53,023 nt of DNA from a bacterium UBP6_UBA1177 (GTDB lineage: Bacteria > UBP6 > UBA1177). The translations under genes and the position numbers were made by a program. Each line of letters opens with the position of its first letter. Position 1 is the first letter of the stretch. Of the stretch, positions 8,501 to 18,200 are shown piece by piece. The DNA is taken from the NCBI GenBank assembly GCA_002310995.1, contig DBYV01000038.1, forward strand, positions 1 through 53,023. Reading direction: 5' to 3'. Below the pieces are notes generated by a model, which ran no database searches, was not told the origin of the DNA, and worked only from the letters and a program-made list of their open reading frames with translations.

Positions 8501-9637
8501 GCAGATCTGAAAAATGAAAAAGATGCTGTTGTCATTAAGAAAGGGACAGAGCTTACTCCGGAAATTCTCGCTAATGTTCCTGAAAGCCTTATGGGTGCTC
8601 TCAGCGTAAAGGACAGGGAAGTTCTCAAAACTGCGAAAGAGCTTCTTCTCAACATGAACAGAAAAGTCGATACCGTCAAGAAGATCTATGACAATAAGTT
8701 GAAACAGATTTCAAAAGACGATGATCTTACTCCAGGTGTTGTAAAATCGGTAAAAGTTTTTGTCGCTGTAAAGAGAAAACTCTCCGTTGGTGACAAGATG
8801 TCAGGCCGTCACGGAAACAAGGGTGTTGTTTCAATGCTTCTTCCGGAAGAGGATGTTCCCTACATGGAAGATGGCAGAACGGTCGATATCGTCCTTAACC
8901 CGCTCGGCGTTCCCAGCCGTATGAACATCGGACAGATTTTTGAAGTTCATCTTGGTCTCGGTGCGAGAAAACTGGGTGAACAGATCAACCGTTATCTGGA
9001 AGAAAATTACGGCGTTGACAAACTCAGAGCTAAACTTAAAGAGATTCTTCAGCCTAGCGATGAAGTTGCCAAACTTATCGATGAGGCCGATGAAGACGAT
9101 GTCCGCAGTTTCATCAAATCTATGAAAGGTGGTATCTATACAGCAACACCTGTTTTCGACGGTGCTCAGGAATCTGAAATCAGACAGATTCTCAAAAACA
9201 CAGGCGAAAGGGAAAACGGCAAGATGATACTTTTCGACGGCAGAACCGGCGAGCCTTTTGAATCCGATGTAACGGTCGGTGTCATGTACTTCCTCAAACT
9301 TCATCACCTGGTTGATGAGAAAGTTCATGCAAGAAGCACAGGTCCTTACTCGCTCGTTACGCAGCAGCCCCTTGGTGGTAAAGCTCAGTTCGGCGGTCAG
9401 AGACTCGGTGAAATGGAGGTTTGGGCGCTCGGTGCATACGGCGCGGCTTACTGCTTGCAGGAATTCCTTACCGTAAAATCTGATGATGTCGAAGGAAGAA
9501 AGAAACTTTACGAAGCTATCGTCCGCGGCAAGACCAAATACGAAATGGGAATCCCGGCATCGTTCTCCGTTCTTGTAAAAGAGATGCAGAGCCTTTGCCT
9601 TAATGTAAATTTAATTGAAGACAGCAACAACAGATAG
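5525..9637 (+). CDS. rpoB: DNA-directed RNA polymerase subunit beta
   Basis: Catalytic core subunit, 1,370 residues, close to the long proteobacterial form. The rifampicin-pocket region reads LSQFMDHTNVLSEMTHKRRL; the residues most often mutated in resistance (Gln513, Asp516, His526, Arg529, Ser531 in E. coli numbering) appear to be the sensitive-type ones. Conserved blocks GRICPVETPEGPN, EDSVLVNRRL and KMSGRHGNKG are intact. Two adjacent ATG codons (5525 and 5528) follow GAGAGG; either could be used. It ends 9 nt before rpoC. Confidence 0.98.
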   Translation: MMGILGQQNYRTRKWFGKVTKNVTDVPDLLEVQKASFQELLQKDVAPADRKKIGLHKAFLSTFPITSFNNAIELTYLGYSVGEPQYDVDECKLRGTTYELPLKIKAALTSYDVDENGNRSKFNSTTEQEIHFGSIPCMTDWGTFIINGTERVIVNQLHRSPGTFFDCDKNKTTSGNEVYSARLIPYHGSWLDFEFDSKRLLYVKIDRKKKFLATIFLKAWGYTTQEIVSAFYIPEKISVHDGIFAKVVSRNDENLSKQKVPVDVIGPDDKELAKEGKKFSTGIMKKLEAAGVSEITLPAEYILGKRLFAPVCDPKTGEVFANVNDEINATLLDNITKKGVQEFSIIYFENMNYSPYLSNTLKADKTNSKEDALLEIYRMMVPSNPVKIDVAQGYFNALFLNPENYDLSEVGRLRMNYKFKEDVPLSERQLRKEDVMNSIICLLELTDGRGKVDDIDHLGNRRVRLVGELLEDTFKTGLLKMSHSIKEKLAGGSPDNNQSPYEVISYKQVSAVLKDFFTGGTLSQFMDHTNVLSEMTHKRRLSALGPGGLTRDHAGFDVRDVHRTHYGRICPVETPEGPNVGLIVSLTTFARIDKFGYIETPYRVVKNCKVTDEVVYLDAIKEENEVIMPSSVKLDKKGMIIDEIVNARKEGEPVRVPREEVTLVDLVPVQLVSVSAALIPFLEHDDANRALMGSNMQRQAVPLVRTDAPLVGTGMEKYVARDSGYTLFAQRDGMVVKVDSSRIVVKVEENNNVDVDIYNLIKFKRSNQNTAINQRPVVSVGDFVRKGDVIADGPAINRGELALGKNVLIAFMPWNGYNYEDSVLVNRRLLKDDYYTSVHIEEFICEARDTKRGPEEITADIPNASDEILRKLDESGIIRIGQKIKPGDILVGKVTPKGETVLTPEEKLLRAIFGEKAGDVKDNSLYVHPGTEGVVIDTRIFARKGIKKDNRLKEQMQEQMDAVKRNRDDEVRIIEKHTYELIRKMFVGKKTDADLKNEKDAVVIKKGTELTPEILANVPESLMGALSVKDREVLKTAKELLLNMNRKVDTVKKIYDNKLKQISKDDDLTPGVVKSVKVFVAVKRKLSVGDKMSGRHGNKGVVSMLLPEEDVPYMEDGRTVDIVLNPLGVPSRMNIGQIFEVHLGLGARKLGEQINRYLEENYGVDKLRAKLKEILQPSDEVAKLIDEADEDDVRSFIKSMKGGIYTATPVFDGAQESEIRQILKNTGERENGKMILFDGRTGEPFESDVTVGVMYFLKLHHLVDEKVHARSTGPYSLVTQQPLGGKAQFGGQRLGEMEVWALGAYGAAYCLQEFLTVKSDDVEGRKKLYEAIVRGKTKYEMGIPASFSVLVKEMQSLCLNVNLIEDSNNR

Positions 9638-9646
9638 GAGGATACC

Positions 9647-12600
9647 TTGAAAGATATCTACAAATTCGACAAGTCGAAAAGCAGTTTTGATTTTAAGGCT
9701 ATCGAGGTATCTCTCGCTTCGCCTGAAAAAATCCTCGAATGGTCTTACGGCGAGGTCAAAAAACCGGAAACACTCAATCACAGAACGTACAAACCGGAAA
9801 GAGACGGCCTTTTCTGCGCAAAAATTTTCGGTCCGATCAACGATTACGAGTGTCTCTGCGGTAAATACAGAAGGATGAAATACAAAGGTATCGTATGTGA
9901 AAAATGCGGTGTCGAAGTTATCGAATCCAAGGTCAGAAGAGAGAGAATGGGACATATTACTCTGGCTACTCCGGTAGCTCACATCTGGTATGTCAAAACA
10001 TCTCCGTTTTATATCAACACTCTTCTTGGAATGAGCAACACGAACTTGAGCAGTGTTATCTACTGCGAAGGATATGTCGTTCTCAGATCCGAGATAAAAG
10101 GTGTTGTCAAAGGACAGTATCTTGAAGAAGAACAGTACAACGAACTTCTTGAAAGATACGGTTCCGACCAAATCTATGCTGAAACGGGTGCTGCTCCGCT
10201 GAGACAGCTCCTCGAAGAGATGGATCTTGTTGCCGTAAAGAAGGAAGTCGAAGAGGAACTTGCAAACTGCGGTGATAAGAACCAGCAGGCAAAGTTGCAG
10301 AAAAGAATCAATGTTTTCAATAAGTTCATCCGTTCGGGAGAAAGACCTGAAAACATGATTCTCACAGTCCTTCCGGTTCTTCCGCCTGATTTGAGACCGC
10401 TTGTTCCGCTTGAAGGCGGCAGCAGATTTGCTACAAGCGACCTCAATGATCTTTACAGAAGGGTTCTCAACAGAAATATCCGTTTGAAAAAACTTATGGA
10501 TCTTGGTGCACCGGATGTAATCATCAAAAACGAAACAAGAATGCTTCAGGAAGCCGTAGATGCACTTTTCGACAACACGAAAGTTCACAGACCTGTCCAG
10601 GGTGCAAACGGCAGGGCTTTGAAATCTCTCAGCGAGATGCTCAAAGGTAAGGCAGGACGTTTCCGTCAGAACCTTCTCGGAAAACGTGTTGACTACTCAG
10701 GACGTTCGGTTATCACCGTAGGTCCGGAACTCAAGCTGCATGAATGCGGTCTTCCCAAGGTTATGGCCCTTGAACTGTTCAAGCCGTTCATCTACAACAA
10801 ACTTTCAGAGAGAAACCTTGTAAGCACGGTTAAAGCTGCTAAAAACATGGTTGAAGCTGGCGAAGATGTTGTATGGGAAATTCTTGAAGAAGTTGTAAAA
10901 GAGCATCCGGTTCTTCTCAACCGTGCTCCTACGCTTCACAGACTCGGTATTCAAGCTTTTGAGCCGGTTCTTATTGATTCGAAGGCAATCAGACTTCATC
11001 CGCTCGTATGTGTTGCGTTCAACGCAGACTTCGACGGTGACCAGATGGCAGTTCACCTTCCGCTCAGTATCGAAGCGCAGCTTGAAAGCCGTGTTCTCAT
11101 GATGTCAACGAACAATATTCTTTCTCCGGCATCGGGTACTCCGGTAATTTCTCCGGCGCAGGATATGGTTCTTGGTCTTTACTACCTGACCACAGCTAAA
11201 CCTTACTCGAAGGGCGAGGGAAAGGTTTTCTATTCCGATACAGAAGCGTTAATGGCGCGTGATTCGGGTATTATTGACTGGCAGTCGATAATCAAAGTCC
11301 GTATTGACGGTAAACTTCGTGTCACAACGGCAGGACGTCTGCTTATCTGGGCTGTAACGCCGAAAGAACTCGGTTTTGATACAATCAACAGACAGCTCAA
11401 GAAAGGCGACTGGACGGCTATTCTCGACAAGAGTTTCAGAACTGCCGGAGGAAAGGCTACAGTTGTTTTTGCAGACAAGATCAAAAACCTCGGATACCAG
11501 TATTCAACAAAGGCTGCATACTCAATCTCGATAGACGATATCAAGATTCCTGCAGAAAAGGCCGAAATAATTGCCGAAACGGAAAAAGCGGTTCGTGAAG
11601 TCGAAAACCAGTACACAATCGGTAACATCACGAAGTCTGAACGATATAACAAAATCGTTGACCTTTGGGGTGCTGCTAACGAAAAAGTTACAAAGAAGAT
11701 GATGGAAGGTCTCAAGGAAACCAAAATCAATCATGAACTTTGGGGCGAAGTCATCATGCCTTCTGAAAACTCGGTTTACGTCATGGCTGACTCGAAAGCC
11801 AGAGGTTCTCAGGATCAGATCAGACAGCTCGGCGGTATGCGTGGTCTTATGTCGAAACCGAACGGCGATATTATCGAAACCCCTATTCTTGCTAACTTCA
11901 AGGAAGGTCTTGACTCTCTTGATTACTTCACGTCAACGCACGGTGCAAGAAAAGGTTCTGCCGATACGGCTCTTAAAACCGCTAACTCCGGTTACCTTAC
12001 AAGAAGACTTGTTGATGTTGCGCAGGATGTTGTCGTAGTTGAAGAAGACTGCGGAACGAACAGTGGTATCGATGTTGAAGCAATGCTTAACGAATCGGGT
12101 GAAATCATCGCTCCACTCAAAGAGAGAATCCTTGGCAGAGTGGTTCTTGACGATATTGAAGATCCTGATACCGGCGAAATAATCCTCGAAGCAAACTCGA
12201 TGATAGACGAAGCTGCAGCAGACAAGATAGTTGATCTCGGTATCGACAGCGTCAGAATCAGATCGGTTCTTACATGCAGAAGTCAATTCGGTGTCTGTGC
12301 TAAGTGCTACGGCAGAGACTTGGCGCGCGGTCATCTTGTAAACGTTGGCGAAGCAGTCGGATTTATTGCAGCTCAGTCGATCGGTGAGCCCGGAACTCAG
12401 CTTACAATGAGAACATTCCACGTCGGTGGTGTTGCTTCCGGTAAGAGTGAAAAGTCGAGTCACGAGTCGAAGAGAGCCGGCAAGGTCGCTTACAAGGATA
12501 TTAAACTCCTTCAGAAACCAGATGGAACATACGTCGTAATGAACAGAAACGGCAAAATAGTTATTCAAGACGACAAAGGAAGAGAAAGAGAAAAATATCC

Positions 12601-13951
12601 GGTAACATACGGAACCAACCTTAAAGTTGCCGATGGTGCGCATGTCGCGGAAGGAACGGTTCTTGCGGACTGGGACCCTTACAATGATCCGATTATTGCG
12701 GAAACTGATGGTGTCATCGCTTACGAAGACCTTGAAAACGGTATCACGATGAGGGAAGAGCAGGATCAGAACACCGGTCTTACCAAAACGGTTGTTATTC
12801 CTACCCGTGACGCTAAGATGTCGCCACAGCTCCTCATTACCGAAGAAGGCAAAAAAGGAAGAAAAACGGCAAAGAAACTCGAGAGAGGCGAAGCTGTTTA
12901 CCACCTTCCGGTCAACGCTTATATCGAAGTTCAGAATGGCGCGCTTGTAGCTCCCGGTGACGTTCTTGCCAAAGTTCCGAGAGCGGCAAGAAAGACGAAG
13001 GATATCACAGGCGGTCTTCCTCGAATCAGTGATTTGTTCGAAGCAAGAAAAACCAAAAATCCGGCGAAAGTATCGGAAATTTCAGGTATTGTTTCGATTC
13101 AGAGTGAAGGAAAGAATTCGAAAAGCAAACGTGTTATTACGGTTACTCCCGTTTACGGCGGTGAATCGATGGAGCCTATCCAGATTCCTAAGGAAAAACA
13201 CATCAACGTCCATGACGGTGATACGGTCGAAGCAGGTGAAGCTCTTATCGAAGGAACAATCGATCCGCACGACATCCTGAGAATCAGCGGTGAAGTTGCT
13301 GTTGCGAAGTTCCTTGTTCAGGAAGTCCAGAGAGTTTATAAACTTCAGGGTGTTCCGATCAACGACAAGCATATCGAGATCATCGTAAAACAGATGCTCA
13401 AGAAGAGAAAAATCATCGATCCGGGTGACACACCGCTTATGAAAGACGAGCTCGTTGAGAAGGAAAAGCTGGAAAAGATCAACCACATTGCGGAAGAGAA
13501 AGGACTCAAACCGGCAACATGGGATGTTGTTCTTCTCGGTATCACGAAAGCTGCTCTCAACACCGAAAGTTTCTTCTCGGCAGCCAGCTTCCAGGAGACC
13601 ACGAAAGTCCTTACCAACGCAAGTGTTGAAAGGAAGAAAGATATTCTCCGCGGTATTAAAGAGAACATCATTATCGGTAAGATGATTCCTGCCGGAACAG
13701 GGTTCCCAAAATACAGCGAAGCAAATTACGAAATCAAGGTTCCTGGCATGGAAAATGTCGAACCTGCTTCTGACGACGAAGATGTCTCGACTAAAGTCGC
13801 AAGAAGTTCGTTCAGAACGAGCAGAAGACTTGCTGCCGACATGGATATGGAAGGCGCTTTTGATTTCAGCAACATCTCGAACGGTCTTGAAGGCGACGAG
13901 GAAGGTTTCAGCGAAACCGACGACATTCCTTCCGGAAAAGACGAAGAATAA
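9647..13951 (+). CDS. rpoC: DNA-directed RNA polymerase subunit beta'
   Basis: The other catalytic subunit, 1,434 residues. An N-terminal zinc site is seen in CLCGKYRRM and CEKCG, the catalytic Mg site is NADFDGDQM, and a second zinc site lies near CRSQFGVCAKCYG. The start is a TTG at 9647, chosen because AGGAGG sits at 9636-9641 and the protein then begins directly with the family's N-terminal region. The C-terminus is an acidic tail. An intrinsic terminator follows; rpsL, rpsG and fusA do not follow as they do in many genomes. Confidence 0.98.
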   Translation: MKDIYKFDKSKSSFDFKAIEVSLASPEKILEWSYGEVKKPETLNHRTYKPERDGLFCAKIFGPINDYECLCGKYRRMKYKGIVCEKCGVEVIESKVRRERMGHITLATPVAHIWYVKTSPFYINTLLGMSNTNLSSVIYCEGYVVLRSEIKGVVKGQYLEEEQYNELLERYGSDQIYAETGAAPLRQLLEEMDLVAVKKEVEEELANCGDKNQQAKLQKRINVFNKFIRSGERPENMILTVLPVLPPDLRPLVPLEGGSRFATSDLNDLYRRVLNRNIRLKKLMDLGAPDVIIKNETRMLQEAVDALFDNTKVHRPVQGANGRALKSLSEMLKGKAGRFRQNLLGKRVDYSGRSVITVGPELKLHECGLPKVMALELFKPFIYNKLSERNLVSTVKAAKNMVEAGEDVVWEILEEVVKEHPVLLNRAPTLHRLGIQAFEPVLIDSKAIRLHPLVCVAFNADFDGDQMAVHLPLSIEAQLESRVLMMSTNNILSPASGTPVISPAQDMVLGLYYLTTAKPYSKGEGKVFYSDTEALMARDSGIIDWQSIIKVRIDGKLRVTTAGRLLIWAVTPKELGFDTINRQLKKGDWTAILDKSFRTAGGKATVVFADKIKNLGYQYSTKAAYSISIDDIKIPAEKAEIIAETEKAVREVENQYTIGNITKSERYNKIVDLWGAANEKVTKKMMEGLKETKINHELWGEVIMPSENSVYVMADSKARGSQDQIRQLGGMRGLMSKPNGDIIETPILANFKEGLDSLDYFTSTHGARKGSADTALKTANSGYLTRRLVDVAQDVVVVEEDCGTNSGIDVEAMLNESGEIIAPLKERILGRVVLDDIEDPDTGEIILEANSMIDEAAADKIVDLGIDSVRIRSVLTCRSQFGVCAKCYGRDLARGHLVNVGEAVGFIAAQSIGEPGTQLTMRTFHVGGVASGKSEKSSHESKRAGKVAYKDIKLLQKPDGTYVVMNRNGKIVIQDDKGREREKYPVTYGTNLKVADGAHVAEGTVLADWDPYNDPIIAETDGVIAYEDLENGITMREEQDQNTGLTKTVVIPTRDAKMSPQLLITEEGKKGRKTAKKLERGEAVYHLPVNAYIEVQNGALVAPGDVLAKVPRAARKTKDITGGLPRISDLFEARKTKNPAKVSEISGIVSIQSEGKNSKSKRVITVTPVYGGESMEPIQIPKEKHINVHDGDTVEAGEALIEGTIDPHDILRISGEVAVAKFLVQEVQRVYKLQGVPINDKHIEIIVKQMLKKRKIIDPGDTPLMKDELVEKEKLEKINHIAEEKGLKPATWDVVLLGITKAALNTESFFSAASFQETTKVLTNASVERKKDILRGIKENIIIGKMIPAGTGFPKYSEANYEIKVPGMENVEPASDDEDVSTKVARSSFRTSRRLAADMDMEGAFDFSNISNGLEGDEEGFSETDDIPSGKDEE

Positions 13952-13974
13952 TCCCCGTCCTATTATTGTTATGT

Positions 13975-14000
13975 AACCCCGCTCCGGCGGGGTTTTTTTT
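13975..14000 (+). terminator. Intrinsic terminator after rpoC
   Basis: Stem AACCCCGC (13975-13982), loop TCCG, stem GCGGGGTT, continuing into eight T residues. It closes the tuf-rpoBC operon. Confidence 0.92.
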
Positions 14001-14032
14001 ATTCAATAGCCTCACTTTCAGGCAAAAAAATA

Positions 14033-14060
14033 TCGAAATTTTCATAAAAAACACTAAAAT
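14033..14060 (+). promoter_or_regulatory. Possible promoter of the DUF4416-recC-kinase run
   Basis: TCGAAA, a 16-bp spacer, then TAAAAT (14055-14060). It lies just past the rpoC terminator, and the spacing equals that of other promoters in the window, but the -35 box is weak (4 of 6 matches). Confidence 0.4.
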
Positions 14061-14077
14061 GACCCGTTTTTGAGTTT

Positions 14078-14641
14078 ATGGTAGAAACAATGAGCGAACT
14101 TATTGAGCCTGTAAAAGCCAATCTCACAATTTCGGTTATGTTCAGAGACGCCGCACTGCTGGCTGAAATAAAAGACATTCTCGAGAAAAAATACGGTGAA
14201 ACCGACGCAGTTTCCGAAGTTTACGATTTTTCATCGATTTCGCCTTACTACGACCCTGAAATGGGCAGCGACATAAAAAAGATCGTTTTCAGCTTCAAAG
14301 AACCGGTTTCAAGAGATTCTCTCAAGGATGTCAAACTTTTCTGCGTTGAGCTTGAAAAAGAGCGCTCCGTTGACGGAAACAGGCTTGTGAACCTTGATCC
14401 CGGCCTGGTTACGCTTGAAAATTTCATCCTGGCTACCGGCAAAAATTACAGCCATAGAATTTATCTCGGAAGCGGCGTTTTCGCCGAAGTCACACTTATG
14501 TTCGGCAAAAAAAACGTAATAAAAGAACTTCCGTGGAGTTACCGCGATTATCTTTATGAACCTGCACGTTCCTTTCTGCTTGAAGTCCGCGAGTTGTATC
14601 GTGCAAAAAGGGCGTTGCTTTTAAAAAATACGGAGAGTTGA
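14078..14641 (+). CDS. DUF4416 family protein
   Basis: A 187-residue protein of a family without a firmly assigned function. Its conserved pattern is clear: ISPYYDPEMGSDIKK near 50-64, then LVNLDPGLVTLENFILATGKNYSHRIYLGSGVFAEV-type residues around 107-142 (Asn-Leu-Asp-Pro-Gly and Ala-Thr-Gly-Lys-Asn), then ELPWSYRDY. No signal peptide or membrane segment is visible, so it is probably cytoplasmic. The start could be 14078 or the second Met at 14090; neither has a strong ribosome binding site. It is separated by one base from the next gene. Confidence 0.8.
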   Translation: MVETMSELIEPVKANLTISVMFRDAALLAEIKDILEKKYGETDAVSEVYDFSSISPYYDPEMGSDIKKIVFSFKEPVSRDSLKDVKLFCVELEKERSVDGNRLVNLDPGLVTLENFILATGKNYSHRIYLGSGVFAEVTLMFGKKNVIKELPWSYRDYLYEPARSFLLEVRELYRAKRALLLKNTES

Positions 14642-14642
14642 A

Positions 14643-15203
14643 TTGAATCTTATTGTTTTCCCGCTTAAACATGAAAACCCTTTCCCGACCAAGGTTTCAA
14701 CTGGTTCTGTCACAAAAATTCACGACAATCTGATGCTGCTTTGCTCGGGAATGGGAAGTTCCGGAGTGCTTACTTTGGGCAGAGTGCTTGCAGAATACCC
14801 TGAAATAAAGACGGTGTGCGAATTCGGCACAGCTGCATCCGTTTCAAAAGGTGTTGTCGGGAATATCTACGAGTGCACGACATTCTGCGATTTCAACGGC
14901 GGTATAATCGCTTCAGCGCAGAGTTTTACAGATCTTCCGACGGCAGCAGTAACGGGTGATGACAGGCTTTATACTGGCGGTGAATACGACTGGGCAGACC
15001 TGCTTGAAATGCCGCTTCTCTACACAATGGAGAGCTTGCGGTTTCGCAATATAACACTCGAATTTAAAAAGCATTTTTTCTCAATTCGTCTTGTATCAGA
15101 CCAAGGCTGCGGCGATATCAGAGAGCAGGTGGCACAAGAACTCAACAAAGCTAAAAAACAAATTCGGGATATATTTTCCGTTTTTGAAAAACTTTCAGTC
15201 TAA
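14643..15203 (+). CDS. Nucleoside phosphorylase/hydrolase-like protein
   Basis: 186 residues, starting at a TTG preceded by GGAGAG. The central part resembles the MTA/SAH nucleosidase and futalosine hydrolase superfamily: LLCSGMGSSGVLTLGRVL (the phosphate/ribose-side glycine loop), EFGTAASVSKGVVGNIYEC, then TMESLRF in the place of the usual MEaAa motif, then RLVSDQGCGD in place of the RxISD block. It is shorter than typical members (about 230 residues), and the SDN/SDG catalytic Asp corresponds to SDQ. Substrate unknown; a nucleoside or futalosine is possible. Its neighbours do not point to a pathway. Confidence 0.6.
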   Translation: MNLIVFPLKHENPFPTKVSTGSVTKIHDNLMLLCSGMGSSGVLTLGRVLAEYPEIKTVCEFGTAASVSKGVVGNIYECTTFCDFNGGIIASAQSFTDLPTAAVTGDDRLYTGGEYDWADLLEMPLLYTMESLRFRNITLEFKKHFFSIRLVSDQGCGDIREQVAQELNKAKKQIRDIFSVFEKLSV

Positions 15204-15211
15204 AGTTGTTT

Positions 15212-18200
15212 ATGAGTGACGGAACCGCAATGTATCAGTTCAGGATTTATAAAAGCAACAAACTCGAAAATTTTCTTCCTGAAGTGTGCAGAATCATTCG
15301 CAGACTTTCTCAAAAATCTCCTCTGAAAAAGAAAAGCATTGTGGTGCAGAGCGACGGAATGGCCCGCTGGTTAACCCTTAAAGCGGTTTCTGACACAGGG
15401 GCTTTTGCAAATTTCGACTTTGTTTCTCCTGACGGTTTTTTGAGAAATTTTGCTGAAGAACATTTCGGCATAACTGCGGATTCGATTTACAACAAAAAAA
15501 ATGCCGAATGGGTGCTTTATTCGCAGTTGAGAAACATCAAAACCGGGCCGGTATGGAAATATATCGGAGAGAATGATGCCCGTGCTTTCAGATTTAGCCG
15601 CACTCTTGCAGATCTTTTCGAACAGTATTTTGTTTATCGTCCGAAAATGATTGATTGCTGGCAGAGAGGGAAAACGATATCGCAGGATTCGGATGAATTG
15701 TGGCAGTTTGAGATATTCAGAAAGCTTGATGAAACAACTAACACAAATGGTTTTGCTCAGCTTTTCAACAAAAAATGCGAGGAGGCGTCTCTAAACGATA
15801 TTTATCCTGACGAGTTGATTTTATTCGGTATTTCTATCATGAACCGTTATCAGCTTGATATGTTTCGCAATCTTTCACGCCTTTTTCCGATACACCTGTT
15901 TGCAATGAGCCCGAGCCAGGAGTTTTATCAGAAGTCAAAGCAGACAGGAGCCTTTTTAAATCCTGAAGAAAACGAAGGGGAGTTTGATACTTTTTTTGGC
16001 AGATTCTGCGCCGCTTCGCTCGATTTTCTTTCGTTTTCGGTTGATAATTTTACTAATGAAACTGATTTTTTTGAAGATCCGGAAGAAGAAACCCTTCTTT
16101 CTTTGATTCAGAAAGATATTCTGCATGATTCTGAAGAACCCGAAAATGCCGGATTTGATGATTCCGTCAAAATAATTTCCTGCCGCGATAAAATGCGCGA
16201 GATAGAGGTCCTAAAAGACAATCTTCTTGAACTTTTCAACAAAGATGCAGATCTTAAACCGGAAGATGTTGCAGTTATGGCACCAAAGATAAACGACTAT
16301 GTGCCTTATATCACTGCTGTTTTTGGTGGAACAGACTCGAAAGACAAAACTTTCGTTCCCTGGGTGATTTCAGACAGAACTTTTTCAAGCGAAAGTAGAA
16401 TAGCTTCGACTTTTCTTGAAATTCTGAGACTCGGGAAATCCGATTTCGAAAAGTCGAAAGTCTTTTCTATTTTCAGATCTCCTTTTGTCTGTGCCAAATT
16501 CAACACAGACGGCAAAGTTGTGGACGATATAGAAAAACTCGTTAGTGAGAGCGGTGTAAGATGGGGCCTTGATGCCAAATCAAGAGGCGAAGAGTGTGAA
16601 GGAACCGCTCAGAATACCTGGGATTTCGGTCTTTCGAGAATAATAATGAGTTTCGTTATGCCGTTTTCGGAAAACGGGGAGTGTTTTGAGGGAATTCTTC
16701 CGATGGAATCAGCTTCCAAAGAAGATTTTGATAATATGTCAGGCTTTATATCGTTTGTAAAAGAGCTTTTCCGTTATTCCAGAGAGTTTTTTTCCTATGA
16801 AAAAAGTCCTGCAGAGTTTAAAAATCTGCTTGAAAGTGCCCTCGATTCCTTCTTTTTGTGCAACAGCTGTGACAGTAATGCCCGTGAAGAGCTCCGTTAC
16901 ATCAGAAGCGTAATTGATGATTTTGCAGAAACGGCGTCGGGACAGAATATCGAGAAGCTCTCTTTTGATGCTCTTATGCAATATCTTGAGGACGAACTAG
17001 GAAGAGAACGTTCAGGACGCGGATTTCTGTCGGCAAAAGTCAATTTCTGCTCGCTTAAACCTTTGAGGGCACTGCCTTTCAAGGTAATATACCTCGTGGG
17101 GATGGGGGACGGCGAGTTCCCGCGCAGTGAAAACAGGTATTCGTTTGATCTGACGCAGAAAAAATCGATGAAGGAAAACAATGCTCCGCTGCCACGTTCC
17201 GTGAGGGACAACGACAAGTATCTTTTTGTCGAAGCGATAGTTTCGGCCAGACAGCAACTTTTCATAAGCTACGAGGCAAAAGACCTCTCCGAAGATTCCA
17301 AGAAACGTCGCAGAGCTGCGCTGCCGGTACAGATTCTTGAAAAGTATATCGAGAAAAAAACAACTGTTACTGCGGAAAAACAGGAAACAAAGTATCCTGT
17401 ACAGCCGTTTTCGGAAGAATATTTCAAAGGAGGGGAGTTCAAAACTTTTTCGAAAAAGGATTTTGAGATTGCAAAGGTGCTTGCAGGTGAAACCCATGAG
17501 TCGGAAAAGGCAATGTTTCACGTGGAACAAAATGCTTCAAACCTTGAAGCAGAGCAGGTTTCAGAGCAAAAAACAGGAATTTGTGAAAGCGCGGAGACAG
17601 AGGTCGTTGACCTTGAAAAGCTTGTCTCTTTTTGTAAAGATCCGATAAAGTTCCATTTAACAAAAACTCTTAAAATAGCTTTGCCCGATGATTCGAAAGA
17701 AAAGGGAGATGAAGAACTTTTCGACTATTCCGACGACAACTTGCTGGGGTATAATATTCGTCAGACCTACATTGATATGGCGCAAAACGACCCTGAAGAA
17801 TTTCTGAGAGATTCCTATGAATCTTTTTTTCGCAGGATGAGAGGCGAAGGGAAAATGCCTTTCGGAGTTTTTGGAGAAGCGGTGTTAAAAGAAGAAGTCG
17901 CAATTCAGACTTTGCATGACGGGATAAAAAAAATTATCGGGGCAGACCTCGCATTCAAGGATTTTTCGCTTGATTTCCCGGAACTGCATCTGAATTTACA
18001 AGGGAGGACGCAAAACATAGACCTGAGTAAAGGTTGTGTTATATTCATTTCTCCTTCAAAATTGAAAATGAAATATAAGATTGAAGTTTTAATCCGTCAT
18101 CTTGCTGCGAATGCAGACGGTCTGAATGCTGACACATACTTTTTCTTCAAGAAAGAGAGCGGCATGCTGGAAAAATTGCCTGTAGAAGAAGCGAAAGGCT

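Noticed and set aside
9647..13951. Intein or split in rpoB/rpoC
   Set aside because: Both frames are continuous, of normal length and contain no intein motifs.
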